Below, one piece after another: positions 53,948-64,000 of a DNA stretch of 64,000 bases. Positions within the stretch are counted from its first letter, which is position 1, and each line of letters begins with the position of its first letter. Location: positions 2,976,001 through 3,040,000 of the forward strand of contig CM057058.1 of assembly GCA_029945375.1 (NCBI GenBank), given 5' to 3'. The position numbers and the translations under genes are program-made. This DNA is from Agaricus subrufescens (lineage: Eukaryota; Basidiomycota; Agaricomycetes; Agaricales; Agaricaceae). The notes under the pieces are model-generated. The model saw only the letters and a list, made by a program, of their open reading frames with translations, was not told the DNA's origin and made no database searches.

Positions 53948-54677
53948 TTATAGATTCACTACGCTAGAGACTACCATAAACCACAGCTCCAACCAACGAA
54001 CTAGTGTCGTCTCCTCGTCCCAGCCATCCTCGCGCACCTCGCGCACAAGTTCGTCAATGACCGTCGCCGTTTCACAGGGGTGAAGGTACCAGCATGGGGT
54101 ATTTAGAGTGGGATGATCACCATGGGACAGAACCGGGAATGCCGATTTGGGAAGAGAAGCCGCATAAGACGTAACTTCGAGGTCATCAGTCGCCCTTATT
54201 TTGAAGAGGCTACTGTGCAGAACCTCGGGAAGGGGCAGCGGAGCACCGTCTGATTTATGAGGGGGACCGTAAAAGACATATTCTTCAAAGTACTTACTCG
54301 TGGTGTGGACAGTAAAGTAGAAAGCGGGAACCCGAAACGTCGCGGAGAACACGACATGTTGTTGACAGACTAGAACCTGATCGGGATCCGGAGCAATCAC
54401 AGCTGTGCTTGGGTCGACTTCTTCGCATACTACTTCATTGAGGTTGTCATCAAGGCCGGGGGCGACGGTGTCGGCGCGGCGAAAGACGTTGGCAGTGCGA
54501 GACAAGTAGCCAAAATTAGGATAGCGCTGAAAGGGGCTTAGAGAACGCAGAGCAGCCTGGGGGCGAGTGGCATACGGGATGCTCGAGCCAAGTCCATCCG
54601 TGGAGGGGAGCCGAGGGCGGGGCGTGTTTGGCGACGACGGCCTTGCACGCAGCTTCGAACTGGGCGCGGGTGAGCAT
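53948..54677 (-). CDS. ATG10: ATG10-like E2 enzyme for ATG12 conjugation
   Basis: An autophagy E2-like enzyme transferring Atg12 to Atg5. The start at 54677 reads MLTRAQFEAACKAVVAKHAP and HGWTWLEHP. After an intron of about 40 nt comes FQRYPNFGYLSRTANVFRRA, then VLVCQQHVVFSATFRVPAFY, FTVHTTSKYFEEYVFYGPPH and HPTLNTPCWYLHPCETATVI. The Cys in LHPCET is the predicted catalytic residue and its context (N-P-x-x-Y-LHPC) is that of Atg10. The tail reads LVRWLELWFMVVSSVVNL, a typical Atg10/Atg3 C-terminal helix. The short intron at about 54570-54530 is supported by frame. Its start is 145 bases from the RPS1 start, head to head. Confidence 0.85.
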
Positions 54678-54821
54678 GGCCCGTGATGCGTGACTGTGAC
54701 TGATGGTGTGTGGGAATCAACTGCACAGTTCTTGCGCCACCAGCCGCGGCGCCGACAGGTCCAAAGACGAGAGCAATTCCAAATCAAAGCCCGCCCAAGT
54801 CGACGCCATTGAATCGCGGTC

Positions 54822-55809
54822 ATGGCTGTAGGAAAAGTGTGTCCTCCCGGACCTCTGTCCGATATGCGTTGGCTGACCACTCGCTACAGAATAAACGTCT
54901 CTCAAAGGGTAAGAAGGGCCTCAAGAAGAAGGTCGTCGACCCCTTCACCCGCAAAGGTTAATCAAGCCCTCGCTAGCCCATCCACCAATCCACTGATGTC
55001 GTTTGTAGACTGGTACGACATCAAAGCACCCTCAATCTTCGAGGTCCGCAATGTTGGAAAAACCCTCGTCAACAAATCTGTTGGTTTGAGTGCGTGGCTC
55101 ATACGTTTTGTCGCGTGGGTAGCCAAACTCAATCGCTCTATCTAGAAAACGCCAACGACTCTCTCCGTGGCCGTGTCATCGAGGTGTCACTAGGTGATCT
55201 CAACAAAGATGAGGAGCAATCCTTCCGCAAAATCAAGCTGCGCGTGGACGAAATCCAGGGCAAGAACTGCCTCACCAACTTCCACGGCATGGACTTCACC
55301 TCAGACAAGCTCCGTTCCCTCGTTCGCAAGTGGCAAACTCTCATCGAAGCCCATATCGACGTCAAAACCACCGATGGTTACCTCCTCCGCCTCTTTGCCA
55401 TCGGTTTCACAAAACGCCGCCCCTCGCAGGTCAAGAAGACCACATATGCGCAGTCAAGTCAGGTGCGGGAGATTCGGAAAAAAATGTTCGAGATCATCAG
55501 TCGTGAAGCGACAAGCTGCGATTTGAAGGAGTTAGTGCAGAAGTTTGTTCCCGAGGCTATTGGAAGAGAGATCGAGAAGGCGTCGAGGAGTATCTACCCC
55601 CTACAGAACGTCTACATCCGCAAAGCCAAGATCCTGAAATCACCCAAATTCGATGTCTCCAAGTTACTTGAACTTCATGGTGAATCAACTGATGTACGTG
55701 CCGAGTTTCTTTGTTTATGTTATCGGAGCTTTACTCACAGGCGACTCAGGAAACTGGTACACGGGTTGCGAAGGAGTTCAAGGAGCCTGCGCCGCTGGAG
55801 GCTGTTTGA
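54822..55809 (+). CDS. RPS1: 40S ribosomal protein eS1 (RPS1/S3Ae)
   Basis: A cytosolic small-subunit ribosomal protein. Exon 1 is minimal (MAVGK), joined to [20 protein letters not shown], then after an intron [20 protein letters not shown] and NKSVGL. The next exon has [80 protein letters not shown] and [20 protein letters not shown]. The end is [37 protein letters not shown], with TGA 55807-55809. The codons are strongly biased to C-ending codons, as expected for a highly expressed gene. Four or five exons, normal length (about 255 residues). Confidence 0.96.
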
Positions 55810-56027
55810 GCGTCATCCATAGATGATCTGTCCTGTAATTTCTCTCTACCTATGACATTTTGATGTACGACAAGGGCGCTATGCATCATCAATTCATGCA
55901 CCATGCTTTATTAGGGCTTATGTATACATATATTCTTGAGCCTCACGCCTAAACAATCAACCACTTACATAGCCTAATGCGGAAATACTAAGAATTTTTA
56001 CTTCATTGCCCAATCTTCTGTCGTTGC

Positions 56028-56763
56028 TATGGCTGACGTTGAGCTAATACGGCGCAAGCTGACAGCCCATCCTGACTTTCCGAAGAAGGTAAAGACCATA
56101 AATGTTTACCAAACCGATCGATGTTGTCTAATCCACAGTTAGGGCATCATCTTCCTGGATATCTTCCCCCTCCTGCAAGACCCTTTAACATTCGAAACCC
56201 TCATAGCTCACTTCACGCACCACATCACCTCGCATACTCTAACTCTCTCGGATAACAACAAAATCGATGTTGTCGTCGGTCTCGACGCCCGTGGATTCCT
56301 TTTGGGTCCAATCATCGCATTGAGGCTGGGTGCCTCGTTCGTCCCCGTCCGTAAAAAGGGTAAACTTCCTGGAAATTGTGCCCAAGCCACATATTCCAAG
56401 GAGTACGGTGATGTAGGTTTCTTCTGAAACTACATGCTCTGGACCTCACAACTCAACTGCGCCAATTATCTAGGACACTTTCGAGATGCAGGTCGACGCT
56501 ATCAAACCAGGTCAAAATGTGATTGTTATCGATGATCTTATCGCTACAGGTACAGTACCCACTTCTTTTCTTTCAAGTTCCCATCGGAAATCCAAAACTA
56601 ACTCACTCAACTTCAAGGTGGATCAGCTAAAGCCGCAGGCGAACTCGTCAAACAGTTGGGTGGTAAAACCCTCGAATACCTCTTCATCGTCGAACTTCTC
56701 TTCCTTAACGGTTCAACCAAGCTCGACGCTCCCACATATTCAATTATTCAGTCCAACGATTAG
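56028..56763 (+). CDS. APT1: Adenine phosphoribosyltransferase
   Basis: Salvages adenine to AMP using PRPP. It begins MADVELIRRKLTAHPDFPKK and, after an intron, GIIFLDIFPLLQDPLTFETL. Family features: VVVGLDARGFLLGPIIALRL, GASFVPVRKKGKLPGNCAQA, TYSKEYGDDTFEMQVDAI and the PRPP motif VIVIDDLIATGGSAKAAGEL. The C-terminus is TLEYLFIVELLFLNGSTKLD, APTYSIIQSND. Three or four short introns. Stop TAG is 56761-56763. Only about 25 bases separate it from the stop of the convergent MNL1 gene. Confidence 0.95.
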
Positions 56764-56788
56764 AATGGTCTTCCACCCGAATCTATCA

Positions 56789-59700
56789 TTAGATTAAAAG
56801 TCGCGTATTTAACAATGCGTGACCATTAATATACAATATCCGTGGGTTGGAGTCGTCATCGATATCCTCCCTTTTCTCCTCCTTTTTCTCCTCCTTGTTG
56901 GATTTCGGGCTCGTTGGTGTCGCTTTCTTTTTACCAGAAGAATCTGCCATCACAATAGACTCTCGTTGAATGGAAACCATTGCTCGACTACCAACTCTTT
57001 CCATCAGATGCAACAAGTCTGCCAATACCGTACTCGCTTGCTTAGGCAGCAATAAAAGGCCAGCATCAGATATATCGCCGCTCTCTTCAATCTCGTCCAA
57101 GTTGGCTGAGGGTATAATGACGGAATCTTCGTCACTGAGGACAATAATCCCTAATGCACCAGCATTCCGAGCTAACAATAGCTTCTCAAGGAATGTGCAT
57201 TCTCCACGCTCCACCACAAGAATACCATCCTCATATACATGCTCGTAATACGAACATCCGTCCTTGTTGTTTAATTCCCTCGAGAGATAATGTTTCCCCT
57301 GCGCCATGCGTGGAGCTTCGCCTCGTTCAGCGACATGAGCTGATAGGTCAGCCCCAAAAGACGCAGTATATGCCGTCAATTGCAAGTTCAAATTTGAAGC
57401 GTCCGCGTTGCCGGGCAGAAGTTTGAACACGGGGTCAACCAAATCCAAAGAGACAAGCAGTTGGAGTTCAACATCCCGACTCCCTACTGTACTGACGGAG
57501 TCCACGTTTTCAGGATCAGAATTTGAGCCTGCAAAGATAGTGGAATCATTGATATAGACTGTATGTCCCGATCGAACATGATAGTGACCAACTATTGTCC
57601 TCGTGAGTACTTGGATAGCCTCACAAATGACTCTAGACGTACGCATTCGAATGTCATAACCTCGCTCATCGAGACGGCGGACAATTTTGGTTCGAACACC
57701 GGTGATATTATGGACGACGAATCCATCAGGGATGGGTTCAATCTTTGAATGACTAGGACTCGGATCTTCCGGAACATGTCTGCCATCAGCAGAGAGTATG
57801 AATTCATAAGACTGTGTGCTATGTTTAGTTCAAAAATTACGTTTAGAAATCCAGTCAGACTCACAAAACTCTCCATAGCTGGTTTCTCACACCATCCGCC
57901 AGCAGACCAAGCATCGATCTCTACCGAACTAGCAGGAACTCCAATCAACCTCCGTGCATAATCATAGTCACCTCTAGAGCGTACACCACGAACAAGACCA
58001 GTATCAGCCGAACTGTTGTCATGGACTTCAACAAAGGGCCTGTATACAGGGCACTGGTGATCATTAACAGGTCGCATCTTCTTCCTCGAAGCGGGCATAG
58101 GGCGAACATGACGAGGTTCGAGACTCAGTATGTGCCCTTCGGTTGAGAAGACATAATTCGAGTCATCACGGTGTAAGAAATTGTCCTCATCAAATAGCAG
58201 ATAAAGATACTTCGATAATGTGTGAGCCATATGCAACAAAAAGAAGTAAGAAAAGCTGACCTTTAGGGTCTCTGACAAGACGAACGACTCCATCCGATCG
58301 TCGCGTTTATTCGTGCGGAGATCTTGGATTCCTGTGAGTCCACAGGCGACCCTAGCCCTGGCTGTGATATCTTCAAGTATGCGCTCTCCAACATCAAGAT
58401 AGAACGGGTCGTGTGTTGCCTGCATCACGAATGAGTGTTAGAAATTCGAATGAAGAGAAGGCAAGCGAACCCGATATAAATACCATGTCGACTCAACAAA
58501 CTCTATTGTGCCACATCAGGTTGACTCTTTTTTTGATCTCAAAAAAAGAATATACCTGGACGAAGCGGATACTGGTGAGCAGTGGCCTGTCTGAACTTTG
58601 TATCGTATACTTCGGGAAGTCCAGAATGTTCTCGCCATAGATTATAATCTATTGAAATATCAGAACAGTGTTTGACTGAAACGAGCAACAACCCACATAG
58701 TAAATGTAATCTGATACCACTTTGGACGTCGCCGGCCAAGACTTGCAATCCAGGCCAGAAAGCAGACAAAGAGTCGACAGTGGAAAATGCTGTATCCCCG
58801 GTTTTCGCGCTTACAGGCTTGTACTGAATTTTGGTATATATTCAGTTGGGGATACTCGGTAAAATGAACAGTCCCACGAACCCAGTATCCGTCAGCTGCT
58901 CGGGAATAGCGCATGATCGCCGTATAGGCATCATCCCAGACGTCGAGAAATTCAATCTCACCTACCCAGCCGTTAGAAGTTTCGGATGCAAAGGTCACTG
59001 AGAATTCACCACTCATGATATACCACTTGAGAGCATATTCAAAAAAGGAGTCAACACCTGCACCTATACTTGTGATTTCGGGTGATATCCATTCCTGTAA
59101 TTCGTTCAAGAAGTCATCACGGCTGTTGGAGTGTAACTTACTCCATTCCAATTATTAATTGTGTTACCAACGAGGCCAATATCTGACTTACGGTTCCACA
59201 AGGCAAAAAAGGCCTGGAAAAATGGGTCTGAGATCTACTCATGAATGAATTCTTTAAAAAACCTGAGCACACCTTGTAAGCCGCTTTTTCGAAACGGTCG
59301 TCTCCCGTCAATCTACTCAGAGTAGCAAATTCGAGAATCAGAGAACCTGCCCCTGCCGTGCCTACATAGCAGCTCGTAAAGGTTTGCGTGTATAATTCAA
59401 GTTGTATTTGCCTACATGTTTCAACTGTCTCTCCCTTGGGAATACCTTTTCTTAAATTAATCTATGGGCTCAATGAGGTTCCTGAAAGTAGAAAAAAGAG
59501 AGAGAGATACCCTAGCGTATGGAAGTCCCGTTCGCGTGGCGAAAGCGGGCAATAAACGGTTTCCAAGGTCATGGGCAAGGTCCAGTAGCTGACCACGATA
59601 CCAGGGAAGATGGAAAGGTTGTCCGGGGCGGCTAGCAAAGATGTGTCCTGAAAGAAGGCCACCTAACACTCGGATGGTGGTTTCGAAGACTTGGGGTTTG

Positions 59701-60311
59701 GTGTTGACGTCAAACTGGACCCACTCGATGACATTCTTCACCGCTTTTTCGAACCCGTCTCGGTCATCGAGGACAACAAGAGTGTCGAGGGAATCGACAA
59801 GAGTGACAGAAAAGTTTCCAGCAACATCATTCGTTGCAGTGTTGGCGCTGAATTTTCACTGAGCAGCATTCTCAATGAATAAAATAGAAAACGTACGGGT
59901 TCTCCCAGTCAGGTCCTCGCCCTGAACAGGATAATGGCCCCAGCTACCAGCCCCCTTCAGCATTACGTAGATGTCAAAATTCTGATTCTCGTACCTCGTC
60001 TAAAGGAAATGCTGTGGAACTCCGCTCAATGAACGATATTGACGAGAGGGACGACAAGCACATACCGAAGGTCATGTAATTGTCATAGCCATGATAGAAG
60101 AGTTCTCTTGTCCGTTCCCTAGAGTGCCGAGTTAGCGATGTTAAATTCTATTTCCAAAAGGTGTGACATGCCGGGCAGCATGTTTCCGCTGGGGTGTCCA
60201 GACAGGTCGGTGGAGAGGAGAGGCCGAGGTGTTCTCGAGCCAGCGGGGCAGCTGGAGGGAGGCCAGACTGACGATGAAGAGACATTCTGGCAAGAAGTGT
60301 CTCCAACGCAT
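56789..60311 (-). CDS. MNL1: ER alpha-mannosidase MNL1/HTM1 (EDEM, GH47) with PA domain
   Basis: An ER glycoprotein mannosidase that trims N-glycans on misfolded proteins to mark them for ERAD. The start at 60311 gives MRWRHFLPECLFIVSLASLQ, a signal peptide. Next are RERTRELFYHGYDNYMTF, KAVKNVIEWVQFDVNTKPQV, FETTIRVLGGLLSGHIFAS, and TCTAGAGSLILEFATLSRL, the GH47 fold. DNLWREHSGLPEVYDTKF, STWYLYRATHDPFYLDVGER, SFVLSETLKYLYLLFDEDNF and STEGHILSLEP follow, all EDEM hallmarks. After the catalytic domain, the C-terminal part contains a protease-associated domain: GILVVERGECTFLEKLLLAR, NAGALGIIVLSDEDSVIIPS. The end is Lys/Glu-rich (KSNKEEKKEEKREDIDDDSN). Around 16 introns; the exons between 58700 and 60200 are placed approximately. 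Stop is 56789-56791. Confidence 0.9.
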
Positions 60312-60430
60312 AGGAAGATATCAGGCCGACTGGAAATCCGACATTCAGTGAGTCGTGGCAGAGATCAGTGACGTGGAACCCGGAACCTGTGACATAGCGC
60401 GTAGATCGAGATCCGCTTATCATCTGCCCT

Positions 60431-61605
60431 ATGTCGTCCATTCAGGATGCCCCGCGCGCCCTCAGCGACTACATGCTCAAAGGATGGGTGAGTGTTTTAT
60501 TCCGCCGCGACTATCCTTCTGACGACGCTCTAGGTCCTGACCGACCGTCTCTGTCCAACCGCCGGATGCACCGTCCCTCTTTTGCGCTCACCTGACCGTC
60601 AAGACCCAGCGGTGCATCTGTGTGTCAACTGCAACGAGAAGCCAACTGGTGCGTGAGGAATTAAATCAAACAATTCATGTGCTTCATGCCGCGTCGCAGG
60701 TCCAAGCCAGCCATCGCCTGTAAAAGTTTCCCAACATGATCATTCCAATTCCACCTCAAGTGTCTCCCAAATCACAAGGACATCAACCCCAGCTACAGAG
60801 GTGTCGGAAGCCTCAGACATCCTACCTCCTTTTGTAGAGACCGAGGCAACTCGTCGCCGTCGCGAACAGACCGATCGAGCTTCTACTGAAATAGGTCGAC
60901 GCCTGTTACAGGGTTGGACAATGCTGGGTGACGAATGCCCAAATGACGACTGCTATTATGTCCCGCTTGTTCGTCCGCCAAAATCATCGCTAGGTGAAGA
61001 ACAGAAAAAGGTATTCCGCATTTGGTTCCTTTCTCGTAGGCTTTTTCTGATGGGTCGATAGGAATGTGTTCTCTGTGGCAGCCTTTTTATCACTGAACGT
61101 GACTGGGCGGGCCGTGAGCAACTCATCCGAACAAATCCTCAATCTTCTCAAGTAACATCATCAAATACATCCCCGCCTACGGCAGTGGCTTCTTCTCAAC
61201 AGAATCCCCCAGCTCAATCTAATCTACAAGTCAGATCTTTCACCCCCTAGATTGCGTCCACTCACCCTACTCCAGGTTGTCGATGCGAACACCAAACCTC
61301 AACCGCATTCCACCATCCCAACTCCAAGTACTGAGGTGTGTTCCCATTGAGATTCGTCATTCAGTCGCTGATGGTTACTGCTCCAGGCCGGGTCCCTCAT
61401 GGGTACACTGAGCTCATCAGCCAAAGCTCTACGACTTTCACTGCAAAATCTCACTGCAAGAATGACATCACTTGCATCTAATTCTAATTTGACAGACCCC
61501 ACTAGCATTGCCACAACTGCAGATGCAATATCTAAAGTTACCCAAGCTCTTTCCCAAGTGAAGCAATTACAATGGAGCGAGGCACAAGCTCACGTAATGT
61601 CATAA
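60431..61605 (+). CDS. ZNRD2-like (Sjogren autoantigen p27 family) zinc protein
   Basis: Two zinc-ribbon-like modules of the ZNRD2/SSSCA1 family (human ZNRD2 is a small zinc protein). The first reads LSDYMLKGWVLTDRLCPTAG, CTVPLLRSPD and HLCVNCNEKPT; the second reads GRRLLQGWTMLGDECPNDDC, YYVPLVRPPKSS and ECVLCGSLF. Both carry the CPxxxC ... CxxC arrangement and the preceding helix with (L)GW. The C-terminus is a Ser/Thr-rich linker, then a helix LMGTLSSSAKALRLSLQNLT, SLASNSNLTDPTSIATTADA, ISKVTQALSQVKQLQWSEAQ. Four or five introns were placed by frame. Two modules in one protein is more than the single module of the human protein. Divergent from MNL1 with about 120 bases between starts. Confidence 0.8.
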
Positions 61606-61828
61606 TCCTTGTACCAGAGTTGTTGTGACGAAACCGGTCCAGGCTGGTTCCTAAAATATCCTGATTGCTCGACTGATTTGCTTCTCCGATTGGCACGCCC
61701 AAAGAAAGAATTCAGTTCTATGAATGGTTTTGAGACGATTTGGCACATTTGAGGTGCATGTCCACCTCGTGGGATACGCCGACCCAGTATTTAAGTCCAA
61801 ACCCAGCAATCTGTTCTTTCTACACCAT

Positions 61829-63853
61829 ATGCCGACTTTCAACATCTTCAGAGGTTTCGGCGGTTCAAAAGCCCCACCACCCCAGCGTAGACCCATAGTT
61901 ACAAAGGATTATGCATACTCAGCTACCTCCCGTCCTCTTCCTATGCCTTCTGAGCCTACGTACTCTCGTTCTGCCTCAGTGCCTCCAGAAATTATCAGAT
62001 CTCAGCCTATAGTTGACCCAAGCCTAAGTGGACGAGGAACACTCAAGAAAAAAAAGAAGGTGAGTCGTTAAATATTGAAAGCAGTTTCGAATTATGAACG
62101 ATCAAATAAATCGGCCTAGCAGCATCACCATTATATCTCAGAGGAAATGTCTCCCATGCAAATGACAGAATCACAATACGCTCCGCAGGATGATATAATA
62201 CCCGGACCCCCTCCCGTCATGCACGATCAAATGAACGGATATCATCAGTCCAATACCTCTCCCTATCATGGAGGAAGCCATTCCTATGCGTATGAGGATT
62301 ATCACCACCCACAACCACCATACATGACTGGCGTCTCTGGTAGGGGACCCGTAACAGGTGATGGGTATGGTGGCGACCTTCCCTTGCACCAGGAACCTCT
62401 TTCGCCTCATGGTAGAACGCACCCTGAAATGCATGATGGTAGGCACCACACTCGAAGCCACCATCGCCACCGTCACCGTCACAGCCACTCTCCACCGCAG
62501 TTTGATTCATACGCAGCATCCCCAGTCCCCCTTCAGTATAGCCACAGTCACCGGGATAGCCATTCTAGATCAAGATCTTTTACTCCAATCCCATCTGTGT
62601 ACCGAGAACCTGATAGTGGAGACATGGACATGTATGCCGACCCTGCGGACGAGAGTGGTTACATGAGCGGTGGGGGTTCTATGAATAGACGTTCAGCAGA
62701 GCGTTACGAACACGAGGACTTTGAGGGGCACGGACATGGACGACAAACCCAGGCCAGAATAGGATGGCTACCAGATGCCATGCAACACAGGGCAGGTGAG
62801 GATATTCGGGGTGCAAGTGAACCCGAAAGTATGTTTGTAGACGAGCCAGAACCTCAAATGATTTCGGGACCATTTGCAAGCGACAACCCACTTCAAACGA
62901 ATTATTATCACTCCCGAGAACCTGATCATATCCCTGACCATCGGTACCACCACCGATCGAACTCAAGAGAATACGTGCACGGAGTACGTTGTTCGTAGCA
63001 AGATATTCTCGCTTGCACTAACGGATAGGTAGAATCAGCCACGGGGTAACGAGTCACCTCCTGAACCAAGGAAGAAAGCGTATATGTATACAGATTATCA
63101 CCATTCTGAAACCATCGAGGTGAAGTGTAGAGCACCGCAGTCATCAACGAGGCACTTACCTAACCTTTAGCCGAGGATGTATGAAAGGTACCCTTCACAC
63201 TACAGCGGAGACCCAGATAGCTCGGAACCTGAGGAGTATCGATATATCGTTCCAAAAGGTGTCAGCGTTATTTTCAGAGACCATGATGGCAACCCGATAG
63301 CACGGTATGTCCCTTGAAATGAAAGCTAAGGGGAGGGCTGACTCAGATGACAGAATTGGGAACCCTGGCCCAACCTCTGGAGGCCGACAGAAGGATATGA
63401 TACCATTCACAGTCCAAGATGAGTATGGGAATATCTTGTATAGGTAAGTGTTAAAGGGTAGCAGATGTCGACACATATCTGATCGTTATTAGGCACGAAG
63501 GTGATCGTTACAGGGATGAGAGATATCTTCGGTGAGTTCAGATCTCCGAATGTAAATGAAGTTGGAGGCTGAGTTTGTTCAAAACAACGCAGGTCTGGCG
63601 CTCCCCATCGAGCTCGGACAGCCAAAGTGATTATGATTGATAAACACGGCAATCAAGTTCCCTTGTGAGTCGTTGAAGGCGAGCCTTCGATCAGTTTGCT
63701 GACTGAATTTGCAGAAAAAGCGATGAAAGCCATTCCGATCGCTCGTACCATTCACAGCCATCACATCGCTCCCATAAGTCCCATAGCTCCCACCACTCTC
63801 ACTCATCGTCCCGCCATCACCATAATTCTGGAAGACGAAAAGCTTATCACTAA
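61829..63853 (+). CDS. His/Ser/Tyr-rich protein with three D-x-x-G-N repeats
   Basis: Unknown function. It begins MPTFNIFRGFGGSKAPPPQR. A long middle section (to about 62995) is rich in His, Ser, Pro, Tyr and Gly (RSHHRHRHRHSHSPPQFDSY). After several small exons, the C-terminal 150 residues hold three similar short units: SVIFRDHDGNPIAR, PFTVQDEYGNILYR and KVIMIDKHGNQVPL, each strand-(D/E)xxGN-strand. The tail is HSQPSHRSHKSHSSHHSHSS, RHHHNSGRRKAYH, with TAA 63851-63853. Small introns separate each unit (near 62998, 63122, 63305, 63445, 63530 and 63666). No signal peptide is evident. The repeat arrangement suggests exon duplication. It is the second His-rich gene in the window, but shares no clear sequence with that at 48.8 kb. 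Confidence 0.7.
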
Positions 63854-64000
63854 GAGTTTGGCCCGATGTGAGATCTTACCCACCTGTATATCAATAAGGA
63901 TTTCGAGATTAAAATATGATACTATTTTTTTGTACGACCTCGTTTGTTGCCGGAGTGTTGAGATCTTCCGTTAACGATGGCAATATCTCGTTTGCTGATC
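63854..64000 (+). other. 3' flank after the last gene
   Basis: 147 bases to the window end, with a poly-T run near 63925. No gene start, repeat or RNA gene is evident. Confidence 0.4.

Noticed and set aside
54710..54961. Alternative frame at the start of the RPS1 gene
   Set aside because: It reads through the first intron; the spliced [15 protein letters not shown] start is the standard eS1 N-terminus.

Overview
This window is nuclear DNA from a filamentous fungus, most likely an agaricomycete basidiomycete. It is packed with short-intron genes (introns mostly about 45-70 nt, GT-AG) whose products match conserved eukaryotic families, plus agaricomycete-style accessory genes: a TE-less non-reducing polyketide synthase, Ure2p-like glutathione transferases, a BTB/POZ protein and His-rich small proteins. 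All gene models were spliced by eye. Exon edges were placed where GT-AG sites restore a recognisable protein. Genus and species cannot be told from the sequence alone.

Layout. 1-29.9 kb is almost entirely housekeeping: the 3' end of an AlaX-like tRNA-editing protein, a RING E3 ligase, a Dal5-type MFS permease, a NEM1-like phosphatase, ESCRT-III SNF7, ceramide synthase, a U1A/U2B''-type spliceosomal protein, a DJ-1/Hsp31 protein, MOB1, a BTB protein, the DEAD-box helicase DBP8, a DUF302-like protein, SUA5, FMC1, an RRM protein, a degenerate eIF4A-like pseudohelicase, ELP2, a holo-ACP synthase (PPT2), CAF17 and PET191. 29.9-37.6 kb is an accessory block: three apparently intact tandem Ure2p-like GST genes, two GST relics (one inverted) and two relics of the PET191 3' end, separated by gene-free spacers. 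37.7-39.6 kb holds an MCUR1/Fmp32-like mitochondrial gene and PYM. 40.3-46.4 kb is one large non-reducing PKS (SAT-KS-AT-PT-ACP-ACP-ACP, no thioesterase) with no tailoring genes beside it. 47-64 kb returns to housekeeping: GPN3, a His-rich protein, a disordered protein, acetyl-CoA acetyltransferase, ATG10, ribosomal protein eS1, adenine phosphoribosyltransferase, the MNL1/HTM1 mannosidase, a ZNRD2-like zinc protein and a second His-rich protein.

How the parts relate. Several neighbours are divergent pairs with short shared promoters (LAG1/U1A, ELP2/PPT2, CAF17/PET191, ATG10/RPS1, MNL1/ZNRD2-like). Two convergent pairs have stop codons only about 15 and 25 bp apart. Mitochondrial factors are frequent (FMC1, PPT2, CAF17, PET191, MCUR1-like), but this may be chance. 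The most interesting items are the orphan three-ACP PKS with an apparent Ser in place of the SAT Cys, the eIF4A-derived pseudohelicase, and the GST expansion that copied the end of PET191 with each unit and kept a shared palindromic promoter element.
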